Below are positions 28,651-36,204 of a DNA stretch of 64,000 nucleotides, one piece after another (position 1 is the stretch's first letter; the number at the start of each line of letters is the position of its first letter). The position numbers were made by a program, and so were the translations under genes. The notes under the pieces were generated by a model. That model was not told where the DNA came from. It did not search any database and saw only the letters and a list, made by a program, of their open reading frames with translations. This DNA comes from UBA5794 sp963714375 (GTDB taxonomy: Bacteria; Actinomycetota; Acidimicrobiia; Spongiisociales; UBA5794): NCBI GenBank assembly GCA_963714375.1, contig CAVQOG010000002.1:1-64000 (forward strand). Direction: 5' to 3'.

Positions 28651-29930
28651 TTGACCCTTCCAACGTCCCTTGCAAGAAGATCATCGAAGCATTCCCGTTC
28701 AACCACGGTACGCGCTTGGCTCCCTCGAACGAATATGACCGCTGGCCGCAGCACCTTGTTGTAGTTGGACCACATCGAATGGCCGTAGGCACCCGTCACC
28801 GGAGTGCAGACAACGTCACCGATTGCAATGTGAGCTGGAAGAGCCGCATCCCGAACGATGAAATCCCCACTCTCGCAATGCTTCCCAACAATCGTCACGG
28901 CTCGATCTCGCCTCGCCTCAACGTCACTCGCGAGAAAGGCCTCGTAGCCGCTGCCGTACAGGACGGGCCGAGGGTTGTCTGACATTCCGCCGTCTACCGA
29001 CACATAGGTTCGGGTCCCGGGAATCTCCTTGATCGTGCCAACCGTGTATGCGGTTACTGCGGCTCTGGCGACGATGGCGCGCCCCGGCTCGGCGGTGATC
29101 CGGGCGGTCACTCCCTCGGTCTCGGCAGCCTCTCGGATCGCCAAAGCCCATTCCGTCATGGTTGGTGCCTGTTCTCCGTCGACATAGGCGACACCAAGGC
29201 CGCCTCCGATGGAAACCTCGGAAGCACCGGAATCACTCAGGAATGGAGCGATCGCAGACATCGCCTTTCGGTACGACGCCACATCAAACACTTGGCTGCC
29301 AATGTGCGCGTGAATCCCGAGATAGACCATCGAGTCCGATGCAGACGCTCGATCGATGGCCTTCCTTGCGATTCCTTCGACAAGTGGGAATCCGAACTTG
29401 GAGTCTGGGATACCCGTCTGGAGATACTCGTGAGTGTGAGCTGTGATGCCTGGATTGATCCGTACCAGCACCTCCGGCGCGGGGAATCCACTGCCCACGA
29501 TCCGATCAATGCGATCCATCTCATCGAATGAATCGATCACGATCCTCCCGACCCCTGCCTCGAGAGCCATCGTGATTTCAGCATCGGACTTGTTGTTCCC
29601 GTGCATGACGATTCGCTCTGCCGGAACACCTGCTGCAAGCGTCACATACAACTCTCCACCCGTCGCAACGTCGATGTGCATACCGGCCTCGAATGCGATC
29701 CGTGCCATGGCCGTACAAAGAAATGCTTTGGAGGCATAGGCGACGCCTTCACCAAAGGACTCCACTGCCTCGTGGCATCGATCGATCAGCTGCTGCTCGT
29801 CGTAGATGAACAGAGGTGACCCGAACTCCGCGACCAGATCCACCACCCGACAACCACCGATCGACAAATGACCACCGACTACTCCGGCGGATTCGGGCAG
29901 AAGCCCACGCGGTACTGCGGTACCGATCAC
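28647..29930 (-). CDS. lysA: Diaminopimelate decarboxylase
   Basis: The protein has 427 residues. It makes lysine from meso-diaminopimelate with PLP. The PLP lysine is Lys68 in GVAYASKAF. SIGGGLGVAYVDGEQ is the phosphate-binding loop; HCESGDF and AYGHSMWSNYN are active-site motifs. The GTG start overlaps the argS stop (GTGA), as in the argS-lysA pairs of actinobacteria. Confidence 0.96.
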   Translation of the reverse strand: MIGTAVPRGLLPESAGVVGGHLSIGGCRVVDLVAEFGSPLFIYDEQQLIDRCHEAVESFGEGVAYASKAFLCTAMARIAFEAGMHIDVATGGELYVTLAAGVPAERIVMHGNNKSDAEITMALEAGVGRIVIDSFDEMDRIDRIVGSGFPAPEVLVRINPGITAHTHEYLQTGIPDSKFGFPLVEGIARKAIDRASASDSMVYLGIHAHIGSQVFDVASYRKAMSAIAPFLSDSGASEVSIGGGLGVAYVDGEQAPTMTEWALAIREAAETEGVTARITAEPGRAIVARAAVTAYTVGTIKEIPGTRTYVSVDGGMSDNPRPVLYGSGYEAFLASDVEARRDRAVTIVGKHCESGDFIVRDAALPAHIAIGDVVCTPVTGAYGHSMWSNYNKVLRPAVIFVRGSQARTVVERECFDDLLARDVGRVN

Positions 29931-31705
29931 ATTCGGTCCGGGATCTCGATACCCAACAGGTCAAGGAGGAGGTCGAGGGTCCTGAGTGTTACCTCGACAA
30001 GTGCAAGCCACGATGCCTGACGCTGCGTGTCGGTCTCGTTGAGAATGTGACATTTCTCGTAGAACCGACTGAAGTCGGTCGCAACCTCATATGCATATTC
30101 GGCAATCACGTTGGGAGCTCTGAGGGCTGCAGAACGGGCGAGGACCTCAGGAAGGCGCACAAGACGCAGCATGAGGTCGCGCTCGGCGTCGACGGTCGGG
30201 GCGAGGATGACACCCGAGGAAAGGCCGGCCTCAGCCGCCCGTCGCAGGATCGACTTGATCCTGACTGCTGAATACTGAAGGTACGGTCCGGTCTTTCCTT
30301 CGAACGCAGCGAACCGGTCCAGATCAAAGGTGTAGTTGGATGTGCGATGGTTCGAAAGATCACCAAACTTCAGCGCTGCGAGGCCGACCTGACGGGCGAT
30401 CTCTTCGCGCTCCTCGCTTGGGTACCCCTCCGCAATGTGGGCCGCATCAAGCTTGGATCGAGCGCCTTCGGTGACAAGATCGATCAAATCACCAAGCCTC
30501 AACACTCCACCCTCACGTGTCTTGAAGGGCTTGCCGTCCGGACCGTTGACGGTTCCAAAGCCGATGTGTTCCAAGTCAATCTCGGGTGGCGCTATCCCCG
30601 TCTTTCGGGCTGCCCGAAAGACCTGCTCGAAGTGGAGGCCCTGGCGCGCATCGACGACGTAGAGCATGACGTCGGCGTTGAGCTCCTCCACCCTCATCTC
30701 GATGGTTGCCAGATCGGTTGTCGAATACAGATAACTGCCGTCGGAACGTGTCAGAAGGAGCGGAGGGAGTTCCTTGGCATCGTCAGGCTCCGCCACATCG
30801 ACAATGGTCGCACCATCGGATTCGCGGGCCTCCCCCGATTCAAGGAGTCGCGAGACCATCGGCGCAAGACGATCGTGGACCGTCGACTCCCCGTACCAGA
30901 CATCGAATTCGACATCCAGTGCTTCAAAGTCGGATCGCTGACCAGCGACTGATACAGCCCTGAAATGCTGCCAAAGCGCTATGTATCCGGCTCGGCCGTT
31001 CTGGAGGTTGAATGTCGCGACGCGTGCCCGCTCGGCAACGGCAGGGTCTTCAGCGCAACGCTTCGTGATGACCGGGTACATCTCGGACAGGTCGTCGAGA
31101 TCGACGGGGGAATCGGTCGGATATGGGCCGTCAACGGACTCGTCGTACTCGGGATCGAAGTACGGAAGGCCGGGTTGGCGGTCCTCAAGCTCAATGATCA
31201 GTTGGCCGATCGGCATCCCCCAATCGCCCATATGGATGTCACCGATCGTGGTATGGCCAACGAAACGGAACAGGCGCTTGAGGGACTCACCGATCACGGC
31301 AGCACGCAGATGGCCCACGTGGAGCGCCTTTGACATGTTCGGTCCACCGTAATCAACAATGACAGTGAGAGGATGCTCGACCGCGTCCACTGCGAGGCGT
31401 TTCGACTCGGCCATGTCTCGGACCGTTTCAGACAGAAGGCCAGGAGTGATCACGATGTTGATGAAACCGGGCCCAGCGATCTCAAGCGACTCGATCAGCG
31501 TTGGCTCATCGATGGAGGCGACGACAGCCTCTGCAAGTTCTCGCGGATTGCGACCCACACGCTTGGCGGCTCCAAGGGCCCCGTTGCACTGGTAGTCGGC
31601 GAGCTCGGGTCGTTGGGACACCACGACCTCGCCAAACGAAGCGTCAACGTCGTGCGCAGCGAACGCTTGGGCGAACACGGCGGTGAGTCTTGATTGGAGC
31701 GACAT
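29927..31705 (-). CDS. argS: Arginyl-tRNA synthetase
   Basis: The protein has 592 residues. It joins arginine to tRNA-Arg. The start MSLQSRLTAVF at 31705 is chosen by family alignment over an upstream frame. The class I signature is in GPNMSKALHVGHLRAAVIGES; the canonical KMSK is replaced by a GKPFKTREGG region, which is normal for this enzyme. The C-terminal DALR anticodon domain ends with LDLLGIEIPDRM. A tRNA-Arg gene lies 65 bp away on the other strand, and lysA follows with an overlap. Confidence 0.97.
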   Translation of the reverse strand: MSLQSRLTAVFAQAFAAHDVDASFGEVVVSQRPELADYQCNGALGAAKRVGRNPRELAEAVVASIDEPTLIESLEIAGPGFINIVITPGLLSETVRDMAESKRLAVDAVEHPLTVIVDYGGPNMSKALHVGHLRAAVIGESLKRLFRFVGHTTIGDIHMGDWGMPIGQLIIELEDRQPGLPYFDPEYDESVDGPYPTDSPVDLDDLSEMYPVITKRCAEDPAVAERARVATFNLQNGRAGYIALWQHFRAVSVAGQRSDFEALDVEFDVWYGESTVHDRLAPMVSRLLESGEARESDGATIVDVAEPDDAKELPPLLLTRSDGSYLYSTTDLATIEMRVEELNADVMLYVVDARQGLHFEQVFRAARKTGIAPPEIDLEHIGFGTVNGPDGKPFKTREGGVLRLGDLIDLVTEGARSKLDAAHIAEGYPSEEREEIARQVGLAALKFGDLSNHRTSNYTFDLDRFAAFEGKTGPYLQYSAVRIKSILRRAAEAGLSSGVILAPTVDAERDLMLRLVRLPEVLARSAALRAPNVIAEYAYEVATDFSRFYEKCHILNETDTQRQASWLALVEVTLRTLDLLLDLLGIEIPDRM

Positions 31706-31756
31706 GCGTCGGTGGTCCTCGGTCGGGCGCGCAGGTGAGTGCCAGAGGCGCAAGGT

Positions 31757-31762
31757 TACAAT
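31757..31762 (+). promoter_or_regulatory. Possible -10 box for tRNA-Arg
   Basis: TACAAT lies 8 bases upstream of the mature tRNA 5' end, a good match to a sigma-70-type -10 element. No convincing -35 box is visible at the usual distance. Confidence 0.4.
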
Positions 31763-31770
31763 CTACGTGC

Positions 31771-31842
31771 GCCCCAGTAGCTCAGGGGATAGAGCACTGG
31801 CCTCCGGAGCCGGGTGCGCAGGTTCGAATCCTGCCTGGGGCA
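31771..31842 (+). tRNA. tRNA-Arg (anticodon CCG)
   Basis: A complete cloverleaf of 72 bases. The acceptor stem GCCCCAG (31771-31777) pairs with CTGGGGC (31835-31841), with A as discriminator; CCA is not encoded. The D arm has AGCTCAGGGGATAGAGC. The anticodon stem CTGGC/GCCGG holds the loop CTCCGGA, giving CCG, which reads CGG codons. The T arm GCAGG-TTCGAAT-CCTGC is perfect. It is divergent from argS. Confidence 0.97.
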
Positions 31843-31860
31843 CGGCCACATGACCGATTT

Positions 31861-32099
31861 CCGAGAACCGACTTCAGAAGTCAGACGTCAGATAGCCGGC
31901 AGACCTCAGAGGAGTTCAGTTCCTGAACTCCAAGGAACTCGCTTCAGGTTCCCGATGACCGAATCCCGGTGGACCTGGAGTTCAGTTGCTGAACTCCAAG
32001 GAACCCGCCTCAGGTTCCCGATGTCCGAAGTCCGACGTCCGATGTCCGATGTCCGTTCTCGCTGAAAGCTGAAAGCTGAAAGCTGTGAACTGAAAGCTT
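31861..32099. repeat. Family B and C repeat cluster between tRNA-Arg and yqeY
   Basis: Two related units about 66 bases apart (from 31911 and 31977) each hold a hairpin GGAGTTCAG-nnn-CTGAACTCC and then a GGAAC..GGTTCC hairpin, ending in CCCGATG. They are flanked by GACTTCAGAAGTC (perfect palindrome at 31870-31882), GATAGCCGGC, and a run of GACGTCCGATGTCCGATGTCC. From 32061 the family C word GCTGAAAGCTGAAAGCTG takes over up to the yqeY stop. The core is the reverse complement of the repeat at 33136. No gene is seen in this 260-bp gap. Confidence 0.8.
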
Positions 32100-32101
32100 C
32101 T

Positions 32102-32554
32102 CTAGCTCAGGAGTTCTGACACCAGGCGGTTCACGAGGGCGCCGTCGAGGTCTTCGCCGGAACGCATCACGGCGCCCACCACCTTGCCTGCTGGCGTGTC
32201 GCCATCGGCATCAAGGTCGATGATCGCCTGTTCAACCAGCTCACGAGTCGCAGCCTCGTCAAGCTTCTTTGGCAGGTACTGGCTCAGGTATTCGACTTCA
32301 AAAGCGATACTCGCGGCACGCTCGGCACCGGCATCACCCATCGAGTCGTACTCAGCCTTGGCCTTTTGGATCCGTTTTACGTAGGTTGCAATGATGTCAA
32401 GGTACAGGGCGTCGTCGGCCCCGCCCTCGAATTTTGGGGCTGCAAGAGCGATTGCGACCTCGGTGCGCACCGACCGCACAACGTTGAGTGTCGCCTTGTC
32501 GCCGGCCTTCATCGCCGTCTTCTGATCGTCTCTCAGTCGTTGATCGATCGACAT
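32102..32554 (-). CDS. GatB/YqeY domain protein
   Basis: The protein has 150 residues, the normal YqeY length. The ATG at 32554 (MSIDQRLRDD) follows a GAGGA site. The pattern DQKTAMKAGDKATLNVVRSVRTEV, YVKRIQKAKAEYDSMG, EVEYLSQYLPKKLDE and GKVVGAVM fits the YqeY/GatB-tail fold, a tRNA-binding helical domain. The exact role of stand-alone YqeY is not settled. It lies between inverted copies of the family B repeat, divergent from whiB. Confidence 0.9.
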   Translation of the reverse strand: MSIDQRLRDDQKTAMKAGDKATLNVVRSVRTEVAIALAAPKFEGGADDALYLDIIATYVKRIQKAKAEYDSMGDAGAERAASIAFEVEYLSQYLPKKLDEAATRELVEQAIIDLDADGDTPAGKVVGAVMRSGEDLDGALVNRLVSELLS

Positions 32555-32784
32555 GTGTTTGTTCCTCATCTTGTGCTGTATCCACGATGGTACCGAGGGG
32601 TCTACCCTGAAATCACCTGGGCTCGCGAAAACCAACACTGATTCTCCCCAAGTACAGGTTTCGTTTCGTACAATTCGGTTGAGAGAATTTTCACAAATAT
32701 CTCAGAATCATTTGACAGAGCTGGGTACATTGTGAAAGACTTCACTTTCGTAGGCATAAGCGAGCATTCGTAGGAGAGACGACC

Positions 32785-33057
32785 GTGTTGACCGTGACCG
32801 ACTGGCGTGAATTGTCCGCTTGCCGAGCCTCCGATCCTGATATCTTTTTTCCGGTGGGAACGACTGGTCCAGCGATCGACATGATTGAGAAGGCATCAGC
32901 AATCTGCTCGACATGCACCGTCCTTGAGGAATGCCTCCTCTATGCACTCGAAACCAACCAAGAGGCTGGCGTTTGGGGCGGACTTCCTGAGGATGATCGT
33001 CGCCGCTATCGCAAGCGGTGGTTGGCGGAACGTCGTCGGAGACGCCAAGCCTCGTAG
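32785..33057 (+). CDS. WhiB-family iron-sulfur transcription regulator
   Basis: The protein has 90 residues. The four cluster ligands are Cys13, Cys41, Cys44 and Cys50, the last three in CSTCTVLEEC. GVWGG at 62-66 is the beta-turn motif, and the basic tail RRRYRKRWLAERRRRRQ is the DNA-contacting end. The GTG at 32785 follows AGGAGA. WhiB proteins occur only in actinobacteria and their phages; they bind a [4Fe-4S] cluster and partner with the primary sigma factor to control division, wall or redox genes. The roughly 150 bases upstream are unusually AT-rich, including a TTGACA at 32713-32718, so the promoter is likely there. The subfamily (WhiB1-7) cannot be fixed by eye. Confidence 0.96.
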   Translation: MLTVTDWRELSACRASDPDIFFPVGTTGPAIDMIEKASAICSTCTVLEECLLYALETNQEAGVWGGLPEDDRRRYRKRWLAERRRRRQAS

Positions 33058-33135
33058 GCAGACGTCGGACGTCGGACGTCAGGCGTCAGACCCGGTCGCT
33101 CCGCTCCCTTACAGAAGCCAGAATCACCCTCTGAT

Positions 33136-33309
33136 TCGGTCATCGGGAACCCGAAGCGGGTTCCTTGGAGTTCAGCAACTGAACTCCAGGTCCGCCGGCT
33201 ATCTGACTTCTGACTTCTGAAGTCGGTCATCGGGAACCCGAAGCGGGTTCCTTGGAGTTCAGCAACTGAACTCCAGGTCCGCCGGCTATCTGACTTCTGA
33301 CTTCTGAAG
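33136..33309. repeat. Family B tandem repeat, two 87-bp copies
   Basis: Two copies (33136-33222 and 33223-33309) appear identical by eye, and a third begins at 33310 and breaks off into TCGGTCATCGG runs. Each copy starts TCGGTCATCGGGAACCCG and contains two perfect hairpins: GGAACCCG-AAG-CGGGTTCC and GGAGTTCAG-CAA-CTGAACTCC, then CCGCCGGCTATCTGACTTCTG. Flanking bases (33060-33090 and 33310-33348) hold GACGTCGGACGTC and GGTCATCGG microsatellites. The gap between whiB and the DUF3107 gene (about 290 bp) holds only this. Confidence 0.85.
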
Positions 33310-33349
33310 TCGGTCATCGGTCATCGGAATTCGGTCATCGGTCATCAGA

Positions 33350-33574
33350 TCAAAACCCCACTCCCCTGTTCTCCGGCTGGTCGATCTCCACGAAGGCTAT
33401 GGAGCTGACACTGATCCCAAACCGGTGTCCGCGTGTGTCTGTCACCCACATCACCGAGTCCTTGCCTTTCACGGCTTTCTCGTATGCGTTTGATATCGAA
33501 TCAGCGTCTTCAACGGTGATCTCAAGCTCTCTTGCTGAGGACAAACCGATGCGCACGGTTGTGATATCACTCAT
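33350..33574 (-). CDS. DUF3107 family protein
   Basis: The protein has 74 residues, the normal size for this small actinobacterial family (VRIGLSSARELEITVEDADSI, then a RGHRFGISVSSIAFVEID strand near the end). GGAGGAG lies upstream of the ATG at 33574. The family is of unknown function and is widespread in actinobacteria, which supports the taxonomic placement. It is 59 bp after mrp on the same strand. Confidence 0.85.
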   Translation of the reverse strand: MSDITTVRIGLSSARELEITVEDADSISNAYEKAVKGKDSVMWVTDTRGHRFGISVSSIAFVEIDQPENRGVGF

Positions 33575-33633
33575 GTCTACTCCTCCGGTCTGTCTGTTTC
33601 ATGGTGGCCCACGTCTGGTCCGTCGTTCGTTGT

Positions 33634-34746
33634 CTAGGAAATCACGAGATCTGGATGGCTTCGCAGACGCGGCTTACGGGCAACAAGCTCATCAGCGATC
33701 GCCGCGAATGCCTTGGTCGCCTCGCTATCGGGATCAGCGATGACAATGGGCAAACCAACGTCTCCACCCTCGCGAAGTTCGGGAACAAACGGTATCTGTC
33801 CGAGAAACGGGACATCAAGATCCGATGCCAACAGCTCGCCCCCACCGGATCCGAACAGCTCGTACCGCGTGCCATCGTTTCCGGTGAACCATGACATGTT
33901 CTCGACAACGCCGACGACTTCTTGATTGACCTTGGCTGCCATGAGTCCCGCCTTGACCGCAACACGTTGCGCAGCGGGCTGTGGCGTGGTCACAACGACG
34001 ATCTCTGAGCGCGGCAGATACTGCGCAATCGAGATCGAAACATCACCAGTTCCTGGCGGCATGTCGATGAGAAGGAAGTCAATGTCCCCCCAATAGACGT
34101 CGACAAGGAACTGTTCGAGAGCCTTGTGCAGCATCGGTCCCCTCCACACAACCGCCTGATCGGGATCGACGAAGAAGTCCATCGAGATCGCTGCAACACC
34201 ATGGGCGACCGGCGGGATCAGCATCTCCTGGAGGACCGACGGGGCACGATCAATCCCCATCATCTTCGGGATCGAGAAACCCCACACATCAGCATCCATG
34301 ATCCCAACGCTGTGGCCCTTCTCGGTGAGGGCGAGAGCGAGATTCACCGTGACAGACGACTTGCCAACCCCTCCCTTTCCTGACGCGATTCCGATCACCC
34401 GCGTACGGGTACCCGGCTTTGCGAGCGTGACCTCACGTTCTCCCGCTGCCTGTCCACGCATCCTGGAACCGAGCTCGGACCGCTCGTCCTCGGTCATTGC
34501 CCGCATCTCCACGGATGTTGCCGCTGCACCAGCGGCGGTGGCCGCGTCACGGATCCGGCTGAGCAGTTCTGTCTCCAATGGGTGGCCACCCAGCGGCAGC
34601 GCAAGCCGAACAACGATCGTCCCAGTCGTTCCCCCAACGCTGGATTCCTCGACGCTGTCGACCATGCCGAGGGAGCCAATCGTCGACCGCAACTCTGGGT
34701 CGACAACCCCCTCCACGGCCTCTCGAATCGGTGCTAGATCTGTCAA
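33634..34746 (-). CDS. mrp: Mrp/ApbC-type iron-sulfur carrier ATPase
   Basis: The protein has 370 residues. The start is a TTG at 34746 with AGGAG seven bases upstream; a longer frame to 34866 would run through the divergent promoter region. The N-terminal DUF59/MIP18 domain (IREAVEGVVDPELRSTIGSLGMV) is followed by the ParA-like ATPase with deviant Walker A GIASGKGGVGKSSVTVNLA, MDADVWGFSIPKMMG and LLIDMPPGTGDV. The CxxC motif found in many Mrp proteins is absent (the site reads NMSWFTGNDGTRYELFG), which I recall is common in actinobacterial Mrp. It is expected to carry Fe-S clusters to apo-proteins. It is divergent from the HTH-selenoprotein pair. Confidence 0.94.
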   Translation of the reverse strand: MTDLAPIREAVEGVVDPELRSTIGSLGMVDSVEESSVGGTTGTIVVRLALPLGGHPLETELLSRIRDAATAAGAAATSVEMRAMTEDERSELGSRMRGQAAGEREVTLAKPGTRTRVIGIASGKGGVGKSSVTVNLALALTEKGHSVGIMDADVWGFSIPKMMGIDRAPSVLQEMLIPPVAHGVAAISMDFFVDPDQAVVWRGPMLHKALEQFLVDVYWGDIDFLLIDMPPGTGDVSISIAQYLPRSEIVVVTTPQPAAQRVAVKAGLMAAKVNQEVVGVVENMSWFTGNDGTRYELFGSGGGELLASDLDVPFLGQIPFVPELREGGDVGLPIVIADPDSEATKAFAAIADELVARKPRLRSHPDLVIS

Positions 34747-34864
34747 TTGAAGTCTCCTGAAGTGCGTTCCAACGAGGCTAGTGGTCTGTCGCTCGGTTGA
34801 TGCCCGAGGCCCCACGTCGGCGCGACCATCGCTTCGGCCGTACAATGACAGGGCGGAGGATGAC

Positions 34865-35530
34865 ATGGCTGATACAAGCTTCGATGAACAGATCGAAACC
34901 CTGACCGGTGCGCTCGGCGATGCGACGAGACGAGGGATCTATGTGATGATCCGCGAGTCGCACACGGCCGTCACCGCTAGCCAGATCGCTGCAAATTTTC
35001 AGATCCATCCCAACGTCGCTCGCCACCACCTGGATCGCCTGACGACGGATGGATTCATCCGAGTCTCAGATCGCCAGCAGTCCAAGGCGACGGCCGGTCG
35101 ACCGGCCAAGCATTACGAGGCGACGGACAAGGCGGTGTCTGTCCAGTACTCATCGAGCAAATACGATGCGCTCGCCGAACTGCTCGTCACAGTCATCGAT
35201 CGTCTCGACGATGGCACTGCAAGTGAAATCGCCTCCTCCGTCGGCCACGACTACGGCGTACGGCTCGGCGCAGAGATCGGCGTTCCTGACGATGAAGGCT
35301 ACGAAATGGCCGCAATGGCCCTTGCGACATCCATGATGGGGCAGGGCCTCGGTGCTTCAACCGTGGCCTCCGAAAACCGGATCGTCGCTCGGTTCTGTCC
35401 GCTGTCAGACCAGGGCGCGGACGAGCCATCCGTACTCCAGAGCCTCGATGAGGGCATCGTGCAGGGTCTTCTGGAAAGTGCAGCCGCACGGCCTGTCATG
35501 GTCCAGGTCGACCATCCATCCACCTCGTGA
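34865..35530 (+). CDS. ArsR/DeoR-like winged-helix transcription regulator
   Basis: The protein has 221 residues. GGAGGATGAC precedes the ATG at 34865. The N-terminal winged helix is clear: ALGDATRRGIYVMIRES, TASQIAANFQIHPNVARHHLDRLTTDGFIRV, followed by an RPAKHYEATDKA wing of the type seen in SufR-like regulators. The C-terminal part (about residues 95-215) has one Cys only (RFCPL), so a cysteine-ligated cluster like that of SufR is unlikely. The selenoprotein gene begins 13 bases after its stop, so it probably controls that gene, and perhaps the divergent mrp. The signal it senses is unknown. Confidence 0.85.
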   Translation: MADTSFDEQIETLTGALGDATRRGIYVMIRESHTAVTASQIAANFQIHPNVARHHLDRLTTDGFIRVSDRQQSKATAGRPAKHYEATDKAVSVQYSSSKYDALAELLVTVIDRLDDGTASEIASSVGHDYGVRLGAEIGVPDDEGYEMAAMALATSMMGQGLGASTVASENRIVARFCPLSDQGADEPSVLQSLDEGIVQGLLESAAARPVMVQVDHPSTS

Positions 35531-35543
35531 CGGCTCTCTGCTG

Positions 35544-36095
35544 ATGGCGTGGGTAGAAACCCCCCGTGAGGACGAATGGGATGGTGCCCTCGGCGAGCTC
35601 TACGCAGCCATCGTCGATCGGGATCACTATCGCGTCGACAACATCATGCAAATCCACGCCCTGAATCCGCGGGCGATGGCCGCACATCAGGGGCTGTATA
35701 TGTCAGCCATGACAGGGACAAAGGGCCTGCGAAAGGTTGAACGCGAGATGATCGCGTTGGTCGTCTCAACGGTGAATGAGTGCCACTACTGAGTGACCCA
35801 CCACCGCCGCGGTCTGCGGCAGCTTCTCAAGGACGACGATCTGCTGGCAGCCATCGAGGCTGACTGGCGAACATCAGACATCGACGATCGACGCAAAGCA
35901 ATGCTCGGCTATTGCGAAAGACTGACGCTCCGCCCCCAGGACATGGCCATCACCGATGTGGAGGACCTTCGGTCCGCTGGGTTCTCGGATCGCGACATCC
36001 TCGACATCTGCGAGGTGACGTCGTACTACGCCTACGTCAACCGCATCGCTGACGGCTTGGGCGTCCAACTCGAAACCTGGCTTCCACCCGACTGA
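35544..36095 (+). CDS. Selenoprotein: AhpD-like peroxidase-related enzyme (UGA-encoded Sec83)
   Basis: The gene has 183 residues when the TGA at 35790-35792 is read as selenocysteine. Both sides are in one frame and together match the peroxidase-related AhpD-like (carboxymuconolactone decarboxylase fold) family in length and layout. The catalytic array is Glu68-x11-Cys80-x2-Sec83-x3-His87 (NECHY, then TGA, then VTHH); relatives have Cys at the Sec site. A SECIS-like hairpin follows at once. The C-terminal half (MLGYCERLTLRPQDM, FSDRDILDICEVTSYYAYVNRIADGLG) is typical of the family. The protein should reduce a peroxide or disulfide, with higher reactivity from Sec. It needs SelB, tRNA-Sec, SelA and SelD, none of which is in the window. 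Ordinary gene finders would split it at the TGA, leaving the second part starting at a GTG (35793). Confidence 0.88.
35790..35830 (+). promoter_or_regulatory. Bacterial SECIS element with UGA-Sec codon
   Basis: After TGA (35790-35792) come 18 bases, then loop GGTCT (35811-35815) closed by the perfect 5-bp stem GCCGC (35806-35810) and GCGGC (35816-35820). As I recall, the E. coli fdhF SECIS also has a GGUCU loop starting 18 bases after its UGA. Guanines at the start of the apical loop at this distance are the known requirement for SelB binding. The element lies inside the coding sequence, as bacterial SECIS elements do. Confidence 0.85.
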
Positions 36096-36106
36096 ACCCC
36101 GCAATG

Positions 36107-36158
36107 GCGTACCCAGGGTTCCAGTACACGGTGGTTTCAACACTGGAGCCCACAGAAC
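36107..36158. repeat. Family A repeat (copy A2)
   Basis: GGCGTACCCAGGGTT is followed by a different inner hairpin (CCAGT at 36121-36125, ACTGG at 36142-36146) and ends with AGCCCACAGAAC, the inverse of the TTCTTTGGGCT end of copy A3. It lies between the selenoprotein gene and the convergent kinase gene. A further GCCCGC..GCGGGC stem at about 36167-36197 could serve as a two-way terminator. Confidence 0.65.
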
Positions 36159-36204
36159 AATAAGAGAGCCCGCCGTGCTCGGTCGGAGGCGTGCGGGCAA
36201 ACCG

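Noticed and set aside
33136..33309. CRISPR-like array
   Set aside because: The units are contiguous tandem copies without unique spacers, each holding two hairpins; no cas genes are nearby.
31861..33309. Composite transposon around yqeY-whiB
   Set aside because: No transposase frame or target duplication is seen; the flanks are short hairpin repeats, so only the inverted layout is reported.
35790..35792. TGA as a plain stop that makes the AhpD-like gene a pseudogene or two genes
   Set aside because: The frame is the same on both sides, the TGA is exactly at a catalytic Cys site, a SECIS-like hairpin follows at the right distance, and neither half alone is a complete domain.
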